A stretch of DNA of 34,196 bases from Deltaproteobacteria bacterium. Lineage in GTDB: Bacteria; Desulfobacterota; Desulfuromonadia; Desulfuromonadales; JAAYDE01. Below, piece by piece: positions 1 through 9,672 of this stretch (position 1 is the stretch's first letter; the number at the start of each line of letters is the position of its first letter). The notes beneath the pieces were generated by a model. It was not told the DNA's origin and searched no databases. It worked only from the letters and a program-made list of their open reading frames with translations. Both the position numbers and the translations under genes were made by a program. Where the stretch lies: contig JAFGRU010000127.1 of NCBI GenBank assembly GCA_016934985.1, forward strand, positions 1 to 34,196, written 5' to 3'.

Positions 1-94
1 GTGGGTATCAATGATCCTCACATAATCCACGTTTGCAAGGGGCAGGTCACTTGTTTTTTACTGGCTGACAGCCATTATGTCTGAAAACTTTTTT

Positions 95-196
95 CAACAG
101 GGATAAACAGGATGAAAAGGATAAAAGCTTTTGAAGCAATACCAAAAGCGAAAGGTTCTGCTTTTGGTTTTTGCCTTATCCCCTTAATCCCTGTTG
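95..196. repeat. Nested inverted repeat, MITE/REP-like
   Basis: Outer arms CAACAGGGAT (95-104) and ATCCCTGTTG (187-196) are perfect complements. An inner hairpin has perfect 9-bp arms ACCAAAAGC (141-149) and GCTTTTGGT (160-168). Between outer and inner arms both sides are rich in GGATAA/TTATCC-type words, so the pairing probably continues imperfectly. No ORF lies inside. It sits in the 341 bases before the first gene, where I see nothing else that I can support. Whether it is dispersed in the genome cannot be seen from one copy. Confidence 0.6.
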
Positions 197-341
197 GAGG
201 AGGGTCTGTTTTTTAAACCGGAAAACCAGATAAATAAATATTTTTGAGGGCCTGTTCAAAGCGCCGGATATCAGCTACAATTGCACACCTTCAGAACCTG
301 GATCCGTGGTTCAGGACCGGGAAAAGCCGGAAAGGCAGGAT

Positions 342-2135
342 ATGCTTCCTCCGAATCTCAACAAGTGGAAATTGAACAGGGAGACCGAGAACCTCCTCTT
401 TTTTGCCCAGCTCATCGAGGAGATGCTGTTCAATTTTTCCCTGGAGCACTTCAAGCTTCCAGCTCTCAATACCCATACCCTGTGCATGGAGTTGCTGGGG
501 GTCCTCAAACAAGTGGATTCCAGGCTTCTGGACCCGGAGAACCTTTCTCCCATCGGCGCAGAACTCAAGGCGGAAATCGACCGCGACCCAGCCCTCGACA
601 CCCTTCTCGGGAACCAGAAGGCTAATATCACCCGCGATCTGGAGGACAGCACCGCAGGCCCTTTCAGACATGCCGCTCACACCCTCAACAACCTTCTGGC
701 GACAACTTATCTGCCTGCTACCGTTACCCTTCTCCGCAAGAAAATAACCGACGGCGACAAAGAGGGCATCACCGCCCTGACCAAAAACTACCTGACCGAA
801 CTGACTTACCGCGGTTACTCACTTGAATATATCTTCTTCGAAAACAAGAATCATTTTTTCGAGGGTGCGGAACCGAAAAGCATCGAAGACCTGTCAGCAT
901 TTGACGCGTTTGTCGATCTCTTTCCTCTTGAGCCTAAAACCTGGACCGTCGTCTTCCGCACCGGCAAGGATTTCAAATACCTTCGCGAATTTCCACCCCA
1001 ACTCAATGTGACCGCCGGCACCGAGAAACCCGATCTCCATTTTCCCCGCAACCCTGAGAATATCGGTATTTTCCTCGATCGAAAGTTCAAACTGCCGCAC
1101 TATCTCTGCTTTCAGAACGTGACCGCCCTGGACGGTTTCAGCGCCCGTTACGCCATGGAGGAAAAACTTCTCCTGGTCGACGGCCTGGCCAAATTCCACG
1201 TCCACCGCACGGAGCTCGAATGGAGCCGGGCGGCCCTGATTTTTGACGCGGAGAAAAAGCACGTGGGAGTTTTCAGCAAGCCCGTCCCTGCCGCCATGAA
1301 AAGGTTGGATCAGAACGCCCGGCAGTCATCCGTCTTCATCAACGACACGGCCGGTGCGATTTTCAGCGAAAACCTCAGCGAAGCATCATCCCTTAAGCTC
1401 TCAAGAGCCCTTAAAATTCATGAAATGGCCCTCAAGGCCCCGGCCCCGGAAACACAGCTGCGGGAATTATTGTCCATGCTCGAATTACTATTCGAGCCGC
1501 AGGAAGAAGAGGAAGAGCGGGTTCCTCACCTGATCACAAGGGTGGTTCCCTACCTTATCATCGGCTTTCCCGCGAAACTGGCTGCCGATCTGATTAAATC
1601 AATCCGCAACGCCGGATCCAAGGAGGCAGTGGATATCCTTTATGGGGTGGAGCACGGCCACAACCTGATCGAAAAATGCCTGCTGCTGGTATTCACCGAG
1701 GAAAATCGCCAGAACCGGGAGAGGCTTTGCCGTTGTCTCGGCAGTCATCCCCTCCTTGTTCATCGCATCGACAGCCTGTCACGGGCCTTCATTTCCGCCC
1801 CGGCCATCCGTGCCTCCCTGGAGGCTTATGCCGGAGAAATCGCCTGGCAAATTCACCGGGCCTTCCGGGCCGTCAAACTTGGCAGCCATAGCGGCAGCAA
1901 TGTCTCGGTGGTCAACAAACTGGTAGAAAACATCCATTCCATCGCTGACCGGGTCATGAACGTGCTTCTGGATGAAATCAGCCGCAAAAAAACAGGGACG
2001 ACCATTGAAAGAATCCACCAGGAGATTCTTCTTCAGTCACAACGGCACTTTGAAATTCTGGAAATGAGAAAAGATGAAATCTGCGGCCGGGACAATTTCA
2101 ACTGCCTGCTTTTCGGTGATGAAAATCCGGTTTGA
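342..2135 (+). CDS. Hypothetical protein, first of a tandem paralogous pair
   Basis: A 597-residue protein that I do not recognise. The reading frame is open from GTG 306, but I start at ATG 342. That matches the start of the downstream paralogue (both begin MLPP, then a KWK-[LI]-N segment) and has AAAGGCAGGA just before it. No signal peptide or membrane helix is visible, so it is probably cytosolic. The two paralogues align along their whole length. Shared blocks are an N-terminal FFAQ-x2-EE-x-LFNFS helix, a central EYIFFE-x-KN-x-FFEG segment followed by a WTV-[IV]-FR-x-GKD strand, and a C-terminal EISRKKT-x-TTI segment. An acidic patch (EEEEE) near residue 390 is absent from the paralogue. 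The next gene follows after 20 bases, implying co-transcription. Function is unknown. Confidence 0.8.
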   Translation: MLPPNLNKWKLNRETENLLFFAQLIEEMLFNFSLEHFKLPALNTHTLCMELLGVLKQVDSRLLDPENLSPIGAELKAEIDRDPALDTLLGNQKANITRDLEDSTAGPFRHAAHTLNNLLATTYLPATVTLLRKKITDGDKEGITALTKNYLTELTYRGYSLEYIFFENKNHFFEGAEPKSIEDLSAFDAFVDLFPLEPKTWTVVFRTGKDFKYLREFPPQLNVTAGTEKPDLHFPRNPENIGIFLDRKFKLPHYLCFQNVTALDGFSARYAMEEKLLLVDGLAKFHVHRTELEWSRAALIFDAEKKHVGVFSKPVPAAMKRLDQNARQSSVFINDTAGAIFSENLSEASSLKLSRALKIHEMALKAPAPETQLRELLSMLELLFEPQEEEEERVPHLITRVVPYLIIGFPAKLAADLIKSIRNAGSKEAVDILYGVEHGHNLIEKCLLLVFTEENRQNRERLCRCLGSHPLLVHRIDSLSRAFISAPAIRASLEAYAGEIAWQIHRAFRAVKLGSHSGSNVSVVNKLVENIHSIADRVMNVLLDEISRKKTGTTIERIHQEILLQSQRHFEILEMRKDEICGRDNFNCLLFGDENPV

Positions 2136-2155
2136 TGGGGAAGGTTTAGGACCAT

Positions 2156-3940
2156 ATGCTGCCACCGCTTCTGACCAAGTGGAAAATCAACAAGGTCACT
2201 GAAAACATCCTCTTCTTCGCTCAAATGGTGGAGGAGTTGCTGTTTAATTTTTCTCCGGACGAGTACAAGCTGCAGGCAATAAACAGCCGCATCCTCTGTG
2301 AGGAAGCGCTTCGGGTCGTTGCCGGGATCGATGCCGGCAAGCAGGACGAAGAGGATATCCGTCCGCTTATCGAAGAGTTGTCCACCGCCCTGGCCCAGGA
2401 TCCGGCGGCCTCTGAACTGCTGGCCGGCAACAGGGGGGAGACTGTCGCTAATCTTCAGGCAAACCCCTCAATTCAGGAGTTGAAAAGCCGGCTGGAAACC
2501 TTAAACCACATCTTGAAAGAGGGCTATCTCGAAAAGACCCGCCATCTGCTCAAAGAGTTCGTCATTTTCAACGATGCGGAGAAAATCGGCCAGCTCACCC
2601 GCAACTTTCTGGCGGAGCTGATCGACATGGGTTTTTCTTCCGAATACATCTTCTTCGAAACCAAAAATTATTTCTTCGAGGGCAAAACCCCCCAAGTCAT
2701 CGATGGCATTGCGGCGCTGGAAGGCTTTTTCGAACGCTTTCCAACCCGAAAGAAAAACTGGACCGTCATCTTCCGCGTCGGCAAGGACCTGAAAAGACTC
2801 AAGAATTTTTCCCCGGACGTCGAAATTTCCATCACCACTGAAAAGCCCAGGGTCGATGTTCCGGAGAAAGCTGAAACCGTCGACCTTTTCCTGGTCAAGA
2901 ATTATAAGCTCCCCAATTATCTGATCGTGAAAAACATCAACGCCGTCGATCCGTTCAGCGCCCGCCACCTGGCCGAGGAGCACCTGTGGATTATCGACAG
3001 CTTTGTCCGCTACCATGTCCATCGTAAAGGTTTCGAGTGGAGCAGCGCGGCCTTTATCCAGGATATGGAAAAAACCACCGCGGGAGTGTACGGACAACCG
3101 GTGCCGGCGGTCCTGAAACGGCCGGACCAGGGCCCCGGCCCCCTCTACAATTTCATGTCGGATACAGCGGCCACGATCTTTGGCGAGGTCCTCGACAGCG
3201 ATTCCACCCAGCGCCTGTTTCGAGCTTTTCAGCGCCACGACATGGCGGCCAAATCATCCATCCCCGAAAACCAGCTGCTGGAACTCTGGTCCGCCATCCA
3301 AATCCTTTTTTCAATCGGCAGCCAGCGTTTTGAAAAACCTTCCCAGGTCATTGACACTCTGTGCGCCTATGTTACCAAGGGATATGCGGCCAAACAGGCA
3401 GCCGACCTGGTCAAATCGATCCGCATCTCCAACTGCAGCGATGCCATCCAGATTCTCAACAGCATTGCATACGGCCACAATCCCATTGAGAAATGTCTTC
3501 TCCTCCTGACCACCGAGGATAATCTGGACAACAGGAAAAGGATGCTTTCTTCCATGGGCAACCATATCCTGTTGAAAAAACGTTTTCAGAACCTGTCCCA
3601 GGCATTATCCACCACCGAGGCCATACTCCAGACCATCGCCTCCCATCGGGAGAAGGTCACATGGCAAATCGAGAGGATTTTCAGAACCCGCAACCTCATT
3701 CTCCGCAGCGGGGAAAACCCGCCCGGAGTCAACATCCTGGTGGAAAATCTCCATTCTTACCTCGACCGGGTTCTGGAGGTTCTGGTGGAAGAGATCAGCC
3801 GCAAAAAAACGGCTACGACCATTGATGAAATCCATCTCGACGTCGCCCATAAAGCCCAGGTGCATCTGGGAACCCTTGAAAAAAGTCCCGGCCGCCAGTG
3901 CACCAAGGAGAATTTCAATCTGTTTCTGTTCGGGACCTGA
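2156..3940 (+). CDS. Hypothetical protein, second of a tandem paralogous pair
   Basis: A 594-residue protein of the same unrecognised family as the gene at 342. It starts at ATG 2156 behind TTTAGGA. It shares the N-terminal TEN-[IL]-LFFAQ helix, the EYIFFETKNYFFEG block near residue 165, the following WTVIFRVGKDLK strand, and the C-terminal EISRKKTATT block. The order and spacing of the blocks are preserved, so this is a full-length duplicate and not a fragment. It is mostly predicted helix, soluble, with no nuclease, ATPase or membrane motif that I can identify. The 255 bases between its stop and the chemoreceptor gene hold no clear terminator on this strand; the only strong hairpin there belongs to the opposite strand. 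Confidence 0.8.
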   Translation: MLPPLLTKWKINKVTENILFFAQMVEELLFNFSPDEYKLQAINSRILCEEALRVVAGIDAGKQDEEDIRPLIEELSTALAQDPAASELLAGNRGETVANLQANPSIQELKSRLETLNHILKEGYLEKTRHLLKEFVIFNDAEKIGQLTRNFLAELIDMGFSSEYIFFETKNYFFEGKTPQVIDGIAALEGFFERFPTRKKNWTVIFRVGKDLKRLKNFSPDVEISITTEKPRVDVPEKAETVDLFLVKNYKLPNYLIVKNINAVDPFSARHLAEEHLWIIDSFVRYHVHRKGFEWSSAAFIQDMEKTTAGVYGQPVPAVLKRPDQGPGPLYNFMSDTAATIFGEVLDSDSTQRLFRAFQRHDMAAKSSIPENQLLELWSAIQILFSIGSQRFEKPSQVIDTLCAYVTKGYAAKQAADLVKSIRISNCSDAIQILNSIAYGHNPIEKCLLLLTTEDNLDNRKRMLSSMGNHILLKKRFQNLSQALSTTEAILQTIASHREKVTWQIERIFRTRNLILRSGENPPGVNILVENLHSYLDRVLEVLVEEISRKKTATTIDEIHLDVAHKAQVHLGTLEKSPGRQCTKENFNLFLFGT

Positions 3941-4113
3941 CACCTTTCAGCTTTGAATTCGACCAAGCCCTCGTTCTCTCCCGCAAGCAAAGCAACAAAC
4001 TCCCGGCCTTGAGCCTAATTCAAAAAAACGACGCAACACAGTCCAAGGGCTAAAGACGCCGCTTCTCAACAGCCCGCTAATAATTTTTCCTCTGATATTA
4101 ATTCATGGTCACC

Positions 4114-4147
4114 AAAAAAATCGCCCCCTGCATTACGGGCAGGGGGC
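4114..4147 (-). terminator. Rho-independent terminator of the chemotaxis operon
   Basis: Perfect 9-bp arms GCCCCCTGC (4123-4131) and GCAGGGGGC (4139-4147) enclose a 7-base loop. On the minus strand the stem is followed by GA and a run of seven T. It lies about 50 bases past the stop of the chemoreceptor gene. Confidence 0.9.
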
Positions 4148-4195
4148 ATTACAATAGAGGATTTCTTGGTGTTGCTCGCTTGTAGCTTGATTGAT

Positions 4196-6394
4196 TTAGT
4201 ATTTACCGAACTCGGCATCGTCCAGAGCAATGACCTTTTCAGGATCACAGTTGTCAAACTTGCCGCGTGATCCATTGCGGTTTTGTGTTTTAGACGAATA
4301 GTTGACGGTCTGTTGTTTCTTTTCTCCTGTATGCATCCGGTTGGCGATCTGCTGACCTTTAAGCTTGAATTGCTGCAACAGCTGACGCAGTTGATCGGCC
4401 TGTCCGGCCAGTTCTTCCGCCGCCGCCGCGCTTTCCTCGGCGTTGGCAGTATTCTGCTGGGTCACGCTTTCAATCTGGCTCAGCCCCTGATTGATCTGGC
4501 CGATACCCTGGGACTGCTCGTTGGATGCCGCGGCAATTTCGGCCACCAGGTCGGTGGTCTTGGTGATGCCGTTAACGATCTCGTTCAGCGCTTCGGCGGT
4601 TTGCTGGGCGATGCCCACACCGTTTTCGGCCTTGGCCACCGAACCTTCGATCAGGTCTGCCGTCTCGCGTGCCGCCTGGGCGCTGCGGGCCGCGAGGTTG
4701 CGCACCTCTTCGGCCACCACGGCGAAGCCTTTGCCGTGCTGGCCGGCGCGAGCCGCTTCCACAGCTGCGTTGAGAGCCAGCAGATTGGTCTGGAAGGCGA
4801 TCTCGTCGATAACTTTGATGATCTTGGAGATATTCTGGCCGGATTCATTGATGTCGTCCATGGCCTTCATCATTTCCTGCATCTGGGCGTTGCCTTTTTG
4901 TGCGGCGTCACGAGCCTGGGCCGAAAGCTGATTGGCCTGCCCGGCATTCTCGGCGTTTGCCTTGGTCTGGGAACTCATCTCGGTCATGGAACTGGTGATT
5001 TCCTCAAGGGAACTGGCCTGTTCCGTGGCGCCTTGGGAGAGAGACTGGCCCGAGTCGGATACCTGGGAGGAGCCCGAAGCAATCTGCTCGCCGGCCGTCT
5101 GGACCTGGCTCATGACATGGTTGAGATCCTCGCCGAGTTTTTTCAAGGCGCCGCGGATCACATCTTTTTCGTCACGGGGTTTGACGTCAAAGTTGAGATC
5201 ACCGTCGGCCAGCATCTGGAGAGGAACAACCACTTCGTTCTGAAGGCTGTCGGCGAAACTGTCCATGGTCCGCGCCATCTGGCCTATCTCATCCGAGCTG
5301 ATGAGGTTGAGGCGGGTATCGAGCCGTCCTTTTTCCATTTCATCCAGCATGGCCACGGTCTTGTTGACCGGACGGGTGATGGAGCGGGTGATGAGAAACG
5401 CGATGGCAAAGCCGATCACGAGGGCGATGGCCAGGCCCGCGATCATGATGGTGGAGGCGGTTTTTAAAGAGGAGACAGCGGTATTGGCGATTTCTTCCGT
5501 CTGGTTGATTCCTGCGGTAGAAGTGGCCAGAGCGCCGGCCAGAACGATATCTGCCGCATCAACACGTGAACGGTTTAATTTCTGCAGTTCGGTCCAGTTT
5601 CCCAACAGGTTGTTCATGGCTGTCTGATAGCCCTGTGCCGCTTTTTCCGTCGTGTTGATCATTTCGATATGGTCCCGTTCGCGCGTAATTCGGCGCAGGT
5701 CGGCGAATTTTCCAGCCATAATATCGAAATTTTTCTGCGCGTCCCGGATGATTTCCGGATTACGCTCGGCCTGGGAGCGCCAGGCGGCAAGGCGGACGGT
5801 GTTGCCGACGTTGATGATGTCGTTGACAAGGATGTTCTTTTGCAGCCGTTCGGCCAGTTTTTCCGGCGACGTGCCATTACTGAACTCGCGGGTCATCCTT
5901 TCGTTCTGATCATTGAGAAAAGCCTCGCAATTAGCCATATATGCTTTGGCGGACTCATCCAGAACCTGACGGTTTTTGGCAAGTTTGGCGTTGACGGCGA
6001 CCGTTTCGGAAACGAGGCTCTCATATTTGCTCACGTTTTCCTGTATCGTGTCGATTTCCCCTTTCAGCTTGACCAGATGGGGTGAGCGCTCGGACAGTTT
6101 TTCGGCCTCTTCCAGAGATTTTTCGACCTCGGCCAGATTTTTTCGGCCCTCTTCAAGGTATTTAATATCCTCGGTGAATCCATAGCCGCGCATGGCGAAC
6201 ATCGTCTGGAGGGAAGCCCTTTCAATGTTGTTGGCTACTTCCACTTCCGGCACATATTCCGTGCTCAGCATGGTCGACAATTCGCTGATGCGGTTCATGT
6301 TGAAGACGGCGAGGCCGCCCAGGATTCCGGCGATGAGGATCAACAGGCCGAAGCCACCGCCGATTTTGGTGCCCAGGTTCATTCTCAGTTTCAT
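4196..6394 (-). CDS. Methyl-accepting chemotaxis protein (HBM-like sensor)
   Basis: A 732-residue chemoreceptor that senses a ligand outside the inner membrane and controls CheA. It starts at ATG 6394 behind GAAAGGAAG. The first membrane helix is about residues 11-33 and the second about 312-334. Between them lies a ~275-residue all-helical domain whose length fits the helical bimodular (HBM) type of McpS rather than the short four-helix type; that assignment is inference. HAMP follows, then a long methylation/signalling region. The hairpin tip is canonical ([20 protein letters not shown], then [13 protein letters not shown]). The C-terminus ends in an acidic-aromatic tail (LDDAEFGKY) and lacks an NWETF-type CheR-binding pentapeptide. 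cheW lies 59 bases upstream on the same strand. The ligand cannot be read from sequence. Confidence 0.95.
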   Translation of the reverse strand: MKLRMNLGTKIGGGFGLLILIAGILGGLAVFNMNRISELSTMLSTEYVPEVEVANNIERASLQTMFAMRGYGFTEDIKYLEEGRKNLAEVEKSLEEAEKLSERSPHLVKLKGEIDTIQENVSKYESLVSETVAVNAKLAKNRQVLDESAKAYMANCEAFLNDQNERMTREFSNGTSPEKLAERLQKNILVNDIINVGNTVRLAAWRSQAERNPEIIRDAQKNFDIMAGKFADLRRITRERDHIEMINTTEKAAQGYQTAMNNLLGNWTELQKLNRSRVDAADIVLAGALATSTAGINQTEEIANTAVSSLKTASTIMIAGLAIALVIGFAIAFLITRSITRPVNKTVAMLDEMEKGRLDTRLNLISSDEIGQMARTMDSFADSLQNEVVVPLQMLADGDLNFDVKPRDEKDVIRGALKKLGEDLNHVMSQVQTAGEQIASGSSQVSDSGQSLSQGATEQASSLEEITSSMTEMSSQTKANAENAGQANQLSAQARDAAQKGNAQMQEMMKAMDDINESGQNISKIIKVIDEIAFQTNLLALNAAVEAARAGQHGKGFAVVAEEVRNLAARSAQAARETADLIEGSVAKAENGVGIAQQTAEALNEIVNGITKTTDLVAEIAAASNEQSQGIGQINQGLSQIESVTQQNTANAEESAAAAEELAGQADQLRQLLQQFKLKGQQIANRMHTGEKKQQTVNYSSKTQNRNGSRGKFDNCDPEKVIALDDAEFGKY

Positions 6395-6453
6395 CTTTTT
6401 CTTCCTTTCTCTGTAGGTAGGGTTGGTTTTTATTAACTCAAATGCTTTGGGTT

Positions 6454-6963
6454 TTATCCAACGGGGAATTCCTCATCGCCATCCTGGAAAAGGAGGCGTT
6501 GAACATCGAGGAGAATCTTGACTTCTTCGTCGATTTTTCCCATACCCTTAATGTAATTATTTGAAAGGGCATGTCCTGAAACGGGAGGGGGTTCGATCTG
6601 ACCGTCCTGTATGTTGGCCACTTCGTTGACCTTGTCCACCACCAGGCCGACCGATTTCTGGTCGACCTTTACGACCACGATGCAGGTGCGTTCGTCGTAT
6701 TCGCGGCTTGGCATCCCGAAGCGCAGGCGTATGTCCATAACGGGGATGACCTTGCCCCTGAGATTGATCACCCCTCTTACAAAAGGAGGCATGTCCGGCA
6801 CTTCGGTGATTTTCTGGATACCGATGATTTCGGTGACGTAACGGATTTCCAGACCGAAGTCCTCGTTGGCGATGCGGAAGGTCAGGAACAATCCTTTCTG
6901 GTAATCGTCCTCCTGGACAATTTCATCTTCCTCCATGATTTTACGGGCGGTATTTTCTTGCAC
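6454..6963 (-). CDS. cheW: Chemotaxis coupling protein CheW
   Basis: A 169-residue single CheW domain that links chemoreceptors to the CheA kinase. The GTG start at 6963 is chosen because AAAGGAG lies 8 bases before it; an ATG nine codons later has no better site. After an acidic ~25-residue N-terminal extension, the CheW core is recognisable: [14 protein letters not shown], then [30 protein letters not shown] and [11 protein letters not shown]. The overall length is normal for CheW. It is followed by a chemoreceptor and preceded, 65 bases away, by a small Cys-rich gene, all on the minus strand. No cheA, cheY, cheR or cheB is in the window, so it must work with components encoded elsewhere. 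Confidence 0.96.
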   Translation of the reverse strand: MQENTARKIMEEDEIVQEDDYQKGLFLTFRIANEDFGLEIRYVTEIIGIQKITEVPDMPPFVRGVINLRGKVIPVMDIRLRFGMPSREYDERTCIVVVKVDQKSVGLVVDKVNEVANIQDGQIEPPPVSGHALSNNYIKGMGKIDEEVKILLDVQRLLFQDGDEEFPVG

Positions 6964-7028
6964 TGTCAGCTCTCCTTTTCATTAGTTGTTCGGTGGTTCC
7001 AGGTATGGACTGAAAATTTCTATTCACC

Positions 7029-7241
7029 TTATTCAAGATGAACAATATTCCCCTTGTATTTATGAAAAATGTCGCACTGACGGAAATTCCCTCCGCAATA
7101 AAACACCGCCAGTTTTACGTAATTGTTTTTTTGAAAATCAAAGCAGAAGCATTCTTTCAGGGGTGATTCCACAAAGGGGCAGAACTCCCGGTCAACGTTT
7201 GGGTCGTGCAATATCATTTTTCGTTGATTCATGAGTTTCAT
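7029..7241 (-). CDS. Small Cys-rich protein, translationally coupled
   Basis: A 70-residue protein of unknown function. Its ATG (7241-7239) overlaps the TGA of the upstream GGDEF-EAL gene (7240-7238) as ATGA, the usual arrangement for translational coupling; no separate ribosome binding site is seen. Internal ATGs at 7232 and 7217 are alternatives. Five cysteines at residues 21, 31, 33, 49 and 56 (spacing C-x9-C-x-C-x15-C-x6-C) suggest a small metal-binding or disulfide fold. The motif FCPF-x5-L-x2-CFC and the YCGGNF segment give it the look of a real conserved small protein. Its place between a c-di-GMP enzyme and cheW suggests a regulatory or accessory role, which is inference. Confidence 0.6.
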   Translation of the reverse strand: MKLMNQRKMILHDPNVDREFCPFVESPLKECFCFDFQKNNYVKLAVFYCGGNFRQCDIFHKYKGNIVHLE

Positions 7242-9058
7242 ACAGCATATTGAGTTCTTTGGCCGAGATCACGGACCATTTCGCCGACAACCGGCCTGGA
7301 GTAAAGATAGCCCTGTTGAAGATGGCACCCCAAATTCAGCAGCATTTCCTGTTGAGCCTTGGTTTCGACGCCTTCGGCCACCAGTTCCAGGTCAAACACG
7401 GAAGCCATGTTTTTCATCACCTGAATGAGTTCATGGGTTTTGGGGTCCTGGTCGATCTTCTGCACGAAGCTCATATCAATTTTGAGAGTGTCGGCGGGAA
7501 ACCTGTGAAGATACTCCAGCGAGGAATAACCGGTACCGAAATCATCAATACTTATCCTGATGCCAAGTTCTTTGAACTGCTGAAGCTTTTTGATCGTTTC
7601 GGCGATATTGGCCATGAGAGCGCTTTCGGTAATCTCCAGACAGAATTTTGAAGGGTCGAATTGAGTTACTTCCATGATCCTTCGGAATTTTTCGACCAGG
7701 CCCTGCTGAAAAAACTGTTTTCCTGAAATATTCATTGCCAGAGTTATGTTCTGCTGTTGCAGGCCTCTTTCCGCCCAGAAGCGGCAGGCATTCTCCACCG
7801 CCCATTCACCCAGTTCGGCGATGAAACCGCTCTCCTCGGCGATGGGGATAAATTCCTCGGGAGACACCGCCCCGAATTTCCGGCTGTCCCAGCGCAAAAG
7901 CCCTTCAAACCCCTGAATTTTCTTTTCCTTATGGTTGATAATAGGCTGATAAACGAGGGAAAATTCCCCCAGGGCGAGGCCCGTGCACATCTCTTTTTCC
8001 AGGGAGAGACGTCGCAGGTGGTTGCGGTGGAGGGTGTCGTCGTAAATGACAATTCGATCGCTGAAATTTCTTTTGGCCTGCCGGTGGGCGAAGGTAGCTT
8101 CATTGATCGGTTTCTGGAGGTCATGGCCATTCCCGTGTAAAAGAAGGGACAATCCGCATGTGAAGCTAACGTTGATCGTCTCCTTCTCAATACTGTAGGG
8201 ACGGCTAAGCCATTCCAGGAGGTTTTGGGCGATGGCAATAACGTCGTTCCGGGTTGCTCCCTGCAGAAAAACCGAAAACTCATCTCCCCCCATACGGTAG
8301 AAATTTTTTCCGGTTTTAAAAAACATTGAAAGCCGTTCTCCGACTTCAATGAGCAGACGATCGCCGAAAGAGTAGCCGTAGGCATCGTTAATGTCCTTGA
8401 GGGAGTCGACATCAAACAGAAGAAAGCCGAAGGGTTTTGATTTGCGGGTAAACGGCGCTGTTTTCGACAAATCCTTCATGCAAAGAAGGCGATTGCCGAT
8501 CCTGGTCAGGGGATCATGATAGGCTTCGAATTCGAGCTTTTTCTGGGCGATCTCCCTGGCGAGTATTTCACTTCTCAGTTCGGTGGTTTTCTCTTCAACC
8601 TCTTTTTCCAATTGATTCCGGTAGTTTTTTTCCAAGTTTAAATAACGGGCTCTTTCAAGAGCCTTATGGAGCGTATGAGCGAGAATCTTCAAGTCCTTGA
8701 CCGGTTTCAGAATGTAATCCCAGGCACCCAGCCGCAAGGCGCTGATGACATTCTCCATGGCTCCGGTGCCGGAAACAATGATGACCGGTGTCAGCGGAGC
8801 GATTTTCTTCATGACTTCAACGACTTTCAAGCCATCCATGACCGGCATTCGGATATCTGTCAGGACCGCATCGGGACGTTCTTTTTGCAAGAGGTGAAGA
8901 CCTTCCCGGCCGTTTTCGGCCCCCAGGACCTCGAACCCGGCATCCTCGAGAAAATCCCCCATGATCATGCGGGCATGTTCCTCATCGTCAATCACCAGGA
9001 TTCTCTTGTCGGATTGAATATTTTCTTTCATCTTCACCAAAGTTCTACGTTCTTTCAT
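7238..9058 (-). CDS. Response regulator with GGDEF and EAL domains
   Basis: A 606-residue cytosolic c-di-GMP enzyme. The N-terminal receiver domain (about residues 17-130) keeps the acidic pair, the phospho-acceptor Asp in VLTDIRMP and the conserved Lys in YILKPVK. A coiled coil follows, then a GGDEF domain with an intact GGDEF near residue 257. No RxxD inhibitory site is visible just upstream of it. The EAL domain has EGLLRW in place of EALLRW but keeps the Asn of MNISGKQF, the Glu of LEITES, DDFGTGYSS, LKID and AEGVET. Both cyclase and phosphodiesterase activities are therefore possible, under phosphorylation control. The start could be ATG 9058 or ATG 9034; neither has a clear ribosome binding site. 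It heads the minus-strand operon with the small Cys protein, cheW and the chemoreceptor. Confidence 0.95.
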   Translation of the reverse strand: MKERRTLVKMKENIQSDKRILVIDDEEHARMIMGDFLEDAGFEVLGAENGREGLHLLQKERPDAVLTDIRMPVMDGLKVVEVMKKIAPLTPVIIVSGTGAMENVISALRLGAWDYILKPVKDLKILAHTLHKALERARYLNLEKNYRNQLEKEVEEKTTELRSEILAREIAQKKLEFEAYHDPLTRIGNRLLCMKDLSKTAPFTRKSKPFGFLLFDVDSLKDINDAYGYSFGDRLLIEVGERLSMFFKTGKNFYRMGGDEFSVFLQGATRNDVIAIAQNLLEWLSRPYSIEKETINVSFTCGLSLLLHGNGHDLQKPINEATFAHRQAKRNFSDRIVIYDDTLHRNHLRRLSLEKEMCTGLALGEFSLVYQPIINHKEKKIQGFEGLLRWDSRKFGAVSPEEFIPIAEESGFIAELGEWAVENACRFWAERGLQQQNITLAMNISGKQFFQQGLVEKFRRIMEVTQFDPSKFCLEITESALMANIAETIKKLQQFKELGIRISIDDFGTGYSSLEYLHRFPADTLKIDMSFVQKIDQDPKTHELIQVMKNMASVFDLELVAEGVETKAQQEMLLNLGCHLQQGYLYSRPVVGEMVRDLGQRTQYAV

Positions 9059-9672
9059 CGCAGGCCCCCACCCCCTCGGAACAATAACGTTGAACAGCTA
9101 TTTAGAAATATCCGTGCCGGGAGAGGTTTTAAAGAAGGCGGGAGAATATGAAAACAGGATTGGATGAGCCTAACTGGTTGAAAAGTTAAAAAAATAAAAT
9201 TTGAAGGGGTTTGAAAAAGGGAAGAGATTATAACGGTGATTAGGTAAAATGCATAAAAACGGCATCAAAAAATCTTGATAAAATCCAGTTTTTTTGTAAA
9301 AAATTTTTTATCAACTTTGCCGGAAAGGTTTTGCAGTATGATTTTTTGATGGAGAATTGATTTTCAGCCGGATCAAAGTTCAAGCTCCCGCTACGAAAAA
9401 GTTTTTTATCGACAAACGGGGGTTTTTGATCGACGGTGTGAAATTTTTTCAATTTCCCTTACAAACAAGGTACTTGGCGGGGGCAAGAAAAGACGAAAGC
9501 GGTTCTGGGAAAAGAAATTAAAAAATATTTTTTTTAAAAACCGTCAAGAGATACAGATTTGAATGATATTTTGCAATAAAGACTCAGGCCTTGATACTTT
9601 TTCGAGCCTGACACGGGATTCACAACATTAAATTTTCAAAGACAAAACTCCCATGGGAAAGAGTTCTCGCCT
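9059..9672. other. AT-rich intergenic region between divergent genes
   Basis: This 614-base region separates the minus-strand GGDEF-EAL gene from the plus-strand PAS kinase, so promoters for both must lie here. It is rich in A and T runs. I could not pick -35/-10 pairs with acceptable spacing, nor a sigma-54 GG-N10-GC pair. One small hairpin has arms TCAGGC (9584-9589) and GCCTGA (9606-9611). Short ORFs here have no ribosome binding site and low-complexity translations, so I leave them out. Confidence 0.6.

Noticed and set aside
342-3940. HEPN-type RNase or ApeA-like defence proteins
   Set aside because: The EYIFFE block recalled such families, but no R-x4-6-H catalytic motif is present in either paralogue.
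4283-5467. 394-codon plus-strand ORF opposite the chemoreceptor gene
   Set aside because: Antisense shadow of a well-conserved chemoreceptor; its translation has no family motifs and no ribosome binding site.
9240-9452. 70-codon minus-strand ORF in the AT-rich gap
   Set aside because: No ribosome binding site, low-complexity composition and no operon context.
9461-9500. Sigma-54 promoter (TTGGCGGGGGCAAG)
   Set aside because: The GG and GC elements are not 10 bases apart, so it does not fit the -24/-12 consensus.
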